Assembly (NCBI GenBank): GCA_023419055.1
Contig: JAEZYO010000585.1
Span: forward strand, 1-23,713
Length of the DNA: 23,713 bases
From: Pseudomonadota bacterium
GTDB taxonomy: Bacteria > Myxococcota > Polyangia > Polyangiales > Polyangiaceae
Direction: 5' to 3'
The notes under the pieces: model-generated
Databases searched by the model: none
The model's input: the letters and a program-made list of their open reading frames with translations, nothing else
Told to the model about the DNA's origin: nothing
Program-made: the position numbers and the translations under genes
Part shown: positions 22,259 through 23,713 of the stretch, in pieces
Layout of the letters: each line of letters begins with the position of its first letter
How positions within the stretch are numbered: the first letter of the stretch is position 1

Positions 22259-22824
22259 GCGACCTCCAGCGCCGTCCGGAGGTGCGCCGCGTGCGGCTTC
22301 TCGGGGACGATCGCGGGCGGGTAGCGCTCGAGGTCGGCCTGCATCAAGCAGTGCGCGCGGCCCCGGATCTCGAGCGCCTCGAGCGGGCGGAAGTGGTGGC
22401 GCTCGAAGTAGCGCACGTTCTGCTCCTGGACGGTGGCGAAGAAGCTCCCGCATCCCCAGGCGTGCGCGGTGGAGACCGCGCACGTGATGAGCGCGCTGCC
22501 GACGGAGCCGCTCCGGCGGTAATCCTGATGGACGCCGAGTCGGCCTCCGTACCAGACGCCGCCGGCTTGCTCGAAGATGCGCACCACGCCCACGACGCGA
22601 TCCGCCATGCCGGCGATCTGACTCTCCGCGACGATCGGGTGCGCGTAGGCGTCGTGCTCGTCGAAATCGGTCTCTTCGAACAGACCCTGCTCCCGGGCGA
22701 AGATCTCGCTGCGCAGCCGCCGGTACTGGGCGAGCTGCCACGGCTCCGACGCGAGCTTCGCGACGATCTCGGAGCACAAACTCGGCCGCAGCGCTCGGCC
22801 CCACGGGTTCACGGGATCAAGCAC
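22255..22824 (-). CDS. MSMEG_0567/Sll0786-family GNAT N-acetyltransferase (Nit1C)
   Basis: 189 residues. GNAT core: substrate-side helices LAQYRRLRSEIFAREQGLFEETDFDEHD, the strand VVGVVRIFE, then acetyl-CoA motif A LGVHQDYRRSGSVGSALI (97-113), and motif B region FFATVQEQNVRYFERHHFRPL. The opening residues and FxREQGLF are characteristic of the Sll0786 type. The cognate acceptor is unknown. The GTG at 22822-22824 lies inside the end of the radical SAM gene (8-bp overlap). At the other end the gene overlaps the Sll0787-type start by 4 bp. It is therefore the central gene of a translationally coupled operon transcribed leftward. Confidence 0.92.
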   Translation of the reverse strand: MLDPVNPWGRALRPSLCSEIVAKLASEPWQLAQYRRLRSEIFAREQGLFEETDFDEHDAYAHPIVAESQIAGMADRVVGVVRIFEQAGGVWYGGRLGVHQDYRRSGSVGSALITCAVSTAHAWGCGSFFATVQEQNVRYFERHHFRPLEALEIRGRAHCLMQADLERYPPAIVPEKPHAAHLRTALEVA

Positions 22825-23713
22825 GAGCCACCTCCTCCGACGACTCTCGCACCTTGAGGGACGAGCACGCGCCGCAGCGCGCGCAGCCTGCCTTGATCTC
22901 TGACGTTCGGAGCTCGCCGCGCGCGATGACGCGCGAGACGCGCCCGAGCAAGCGAGCCATGAAGAGCGGCGCGGGAGGCTCGTGATGCTCGAGCGGGGTC
23001 CCCGCGATCGGAACGAAGGGGACCACGAACGGGTAGACGCCGAGGTCGACCAAGCGCTCGCAGGTGTCGACGATCTCCTCCTCGGTGTCGCCGAGCCCCG
23101 CGAGGATGTAGGTCGACACCTGTCCTCGACCGAAGACTTCGACCGCGCTCTCGAACGCCTCGAAGTAGGTCCCGAGCGGAACCTCCGCCTTGCCCGGCAT
23201 GATGCGGAGCCTCACCCGCTCGCTCACGGCCTCGAGGTGCAGGCCGAGCGAGTCCGTGCCCGCGTCGGCGAGGCGCCGGAACCAGGCGAAATCGGCTGGG
23301 GGCTCGCACTGAGCCTGCACGGGAAGCGGTACGCTCGACTTCACGGCGCGCGCGCATTCGGCGAGGATCCGAGCGCCACGATCGTCGGTCGCGGGCGTAC
23401 CGGTCGTCATCACGAGGTGACGGACGCCGTCGAGCTCGACGGCGGCCTTCGCCACCTCCGCGAGCTGCTCCGGGCGCTTCTCGGCGATGGCCGATTTCGC
23501 AGCGAGCGACTGCCCGATCGCACAGAACTGGCAGGAGGTCCGTCGATTCCCGTAGCGCGTGCAGGTCTGGAGGACGGTGGTCGCGAGCACGTCCGTCGCG
23601 TGCAGGGTCGCGATCTTCCAGTAGGGGATGCCCTCCTCGGTACTGCGCGAGTAGAACGCGGGTTGACGTGGGAACGAGAGCTCCGCGACGCGCTCTCCGT
23701 GCCTGAGCAGGCT
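22817..23713 (-). CDS. MSMEG_0568-family radical SAM protein (Nit1C), 5' end off window
   Basis: The frame runs open to the right edge, so at least 298 residues are visible and the N-terminus is missing. The first visible residues include AFYSRSTEEGIPYWKIATLHATDV. The cluster-binding Cys then appear as QTCTRYGNRRTSCQFCAIG, spaced C-x9-C-x2-C rather than the canonical C-x3-C-x2-C. Later elements of a radical SAM barrel are LVMTTGTPATDDRG, LHLEAVSERVRLRIMPGK and STYILAGLGDTEEEI. The tail holds a second Cys group, GCARCGACSSL (C-x2-C-x2-C), possibly an auxiliary cluster. It is the first visible gene of the leftward operon; the nitrilase and Sll0783-type genes usual in this cluster would lie to the right of the window. 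Reaction unknown. Confidence 0.9.
   Translation of the reverse strand, partial: SLLRHGERVAELSFPRQPAFYSRSTEEGIPYWKIATLHATDVLATTVLQTCTRYGNRRTSCQFCAIGQSLAAKSAIAEKRPEQLAEVAKAAVELDGVRHLVMTTGTPATDDRGARILAECARAVKSSVPLPVQAQCEPPADFAWFRRLADAGTDSLGLHLEAVSERVRLRIMPGKAEVPLGTYFEAFESAVEVFGRGQVSTYILAGLGDTEEEIVDTCERLVDLGVYPFVVPFVPIAGTPLEHHEPPAPLFMARLLGRVSRVIARGELRTSEIKAGCARCGACSSLKVRESSEEVARA

Noticed and set aside
22259..22804. N-terminal extension of the AIR-synthase-like protein through the GNAT gene
   Set aside because: The extra residues are an out-of-frame reading of the GNAT gene; GTG 22258 gives the usual family length and a 4-bp overlap.

Overview
This is a GC-rich window (roughly two thirds G+C by eye) with many GTG starts, short intergenic gaps, large cytoplasmic proteins and lipoproteins. 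A lipoprotein with a Gly/Ser-repeat linker and a 16-Cys domain, surface-type cellulases and an orphan CheY-like receiver all point to a Myxococcota chromosome, probably Polyangia (Sorangium-like). That assignment is inferred from style and gene content, not from a marker gene. I saw no tRNA, rRNA, CRISPR, insertion sequence or phage gene.

Layout. (a) 1-5080 is a polysaccharide-related block. It holds the 3' tail of a protein that resembles a GH10 C-terminus, a small GIY-YIG nuclease, a conserved unknown protein, and an ECF sigma factor translationally coupled to a membrane anti-sigma-like protein whose outer domain resembles a carbohydrate-binding module. A GH5 cellulase lipoprotein, transcribed divergently from the sigma operon, carries an extra jelly-roll-like domain inside its barrel, and a Cys-rich lipoprotein follows. 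(b) 5154-8201 holds a lone receiver protein, an unknown 328-aa protein, a 69-aa protein ending in CysCys, a divergent HxlR regulator with a palindrome in between, and an exported unknown. (c) 8292-11561 holds a LysR regulator divergent from an MFS exporter plus a LigB/DODA-type dioxygenase, with a perfect 6-bp-arm palindrome in the shared promoter. (d) 11622-15336 holds a small zinc-finger-like protein convergent with a 1140-aa SWIM-SNF2 helicase. (e) 15460-17682 holds an outer-membrane beta-barrel-like protein and a GH6 cellulase lipoprotein. A near-perfect LacI-family-type operator lies upstream of the cellulase and a long hairpin downstream. (f) 17904-19626 holds a DUF1993 protein and a GT2 glycosyltransferase. 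(g) 19635 to the right edge, on the minus strand, is four genes of the conserved Nit1C (MSMEG_0568-0570 / Sll0786-Sll0787) cluster. They are packed with overlaps and run off the window on their 5' side.

How the genes may work together. The sigma/anti-sigma pair beside GH5 looks like a carbohydrate-sensing switch, analogous in logic to clostridial SigI/RsgI but built on an ECF sigma factor. GH5 and GH6 are both predicted lipoproteins, so cellulose would be attacked at the cell surface, and GH6 may be under a separate LacI-type regulator. The Nit1C block has been linked in other bacteria to nitrogen-starvation responses and cyanide assimilation. Here its small MSMEG_0570-type protein is fused in frame to the MSMEG_0569-type flavoprotein, which implies that the two act together.
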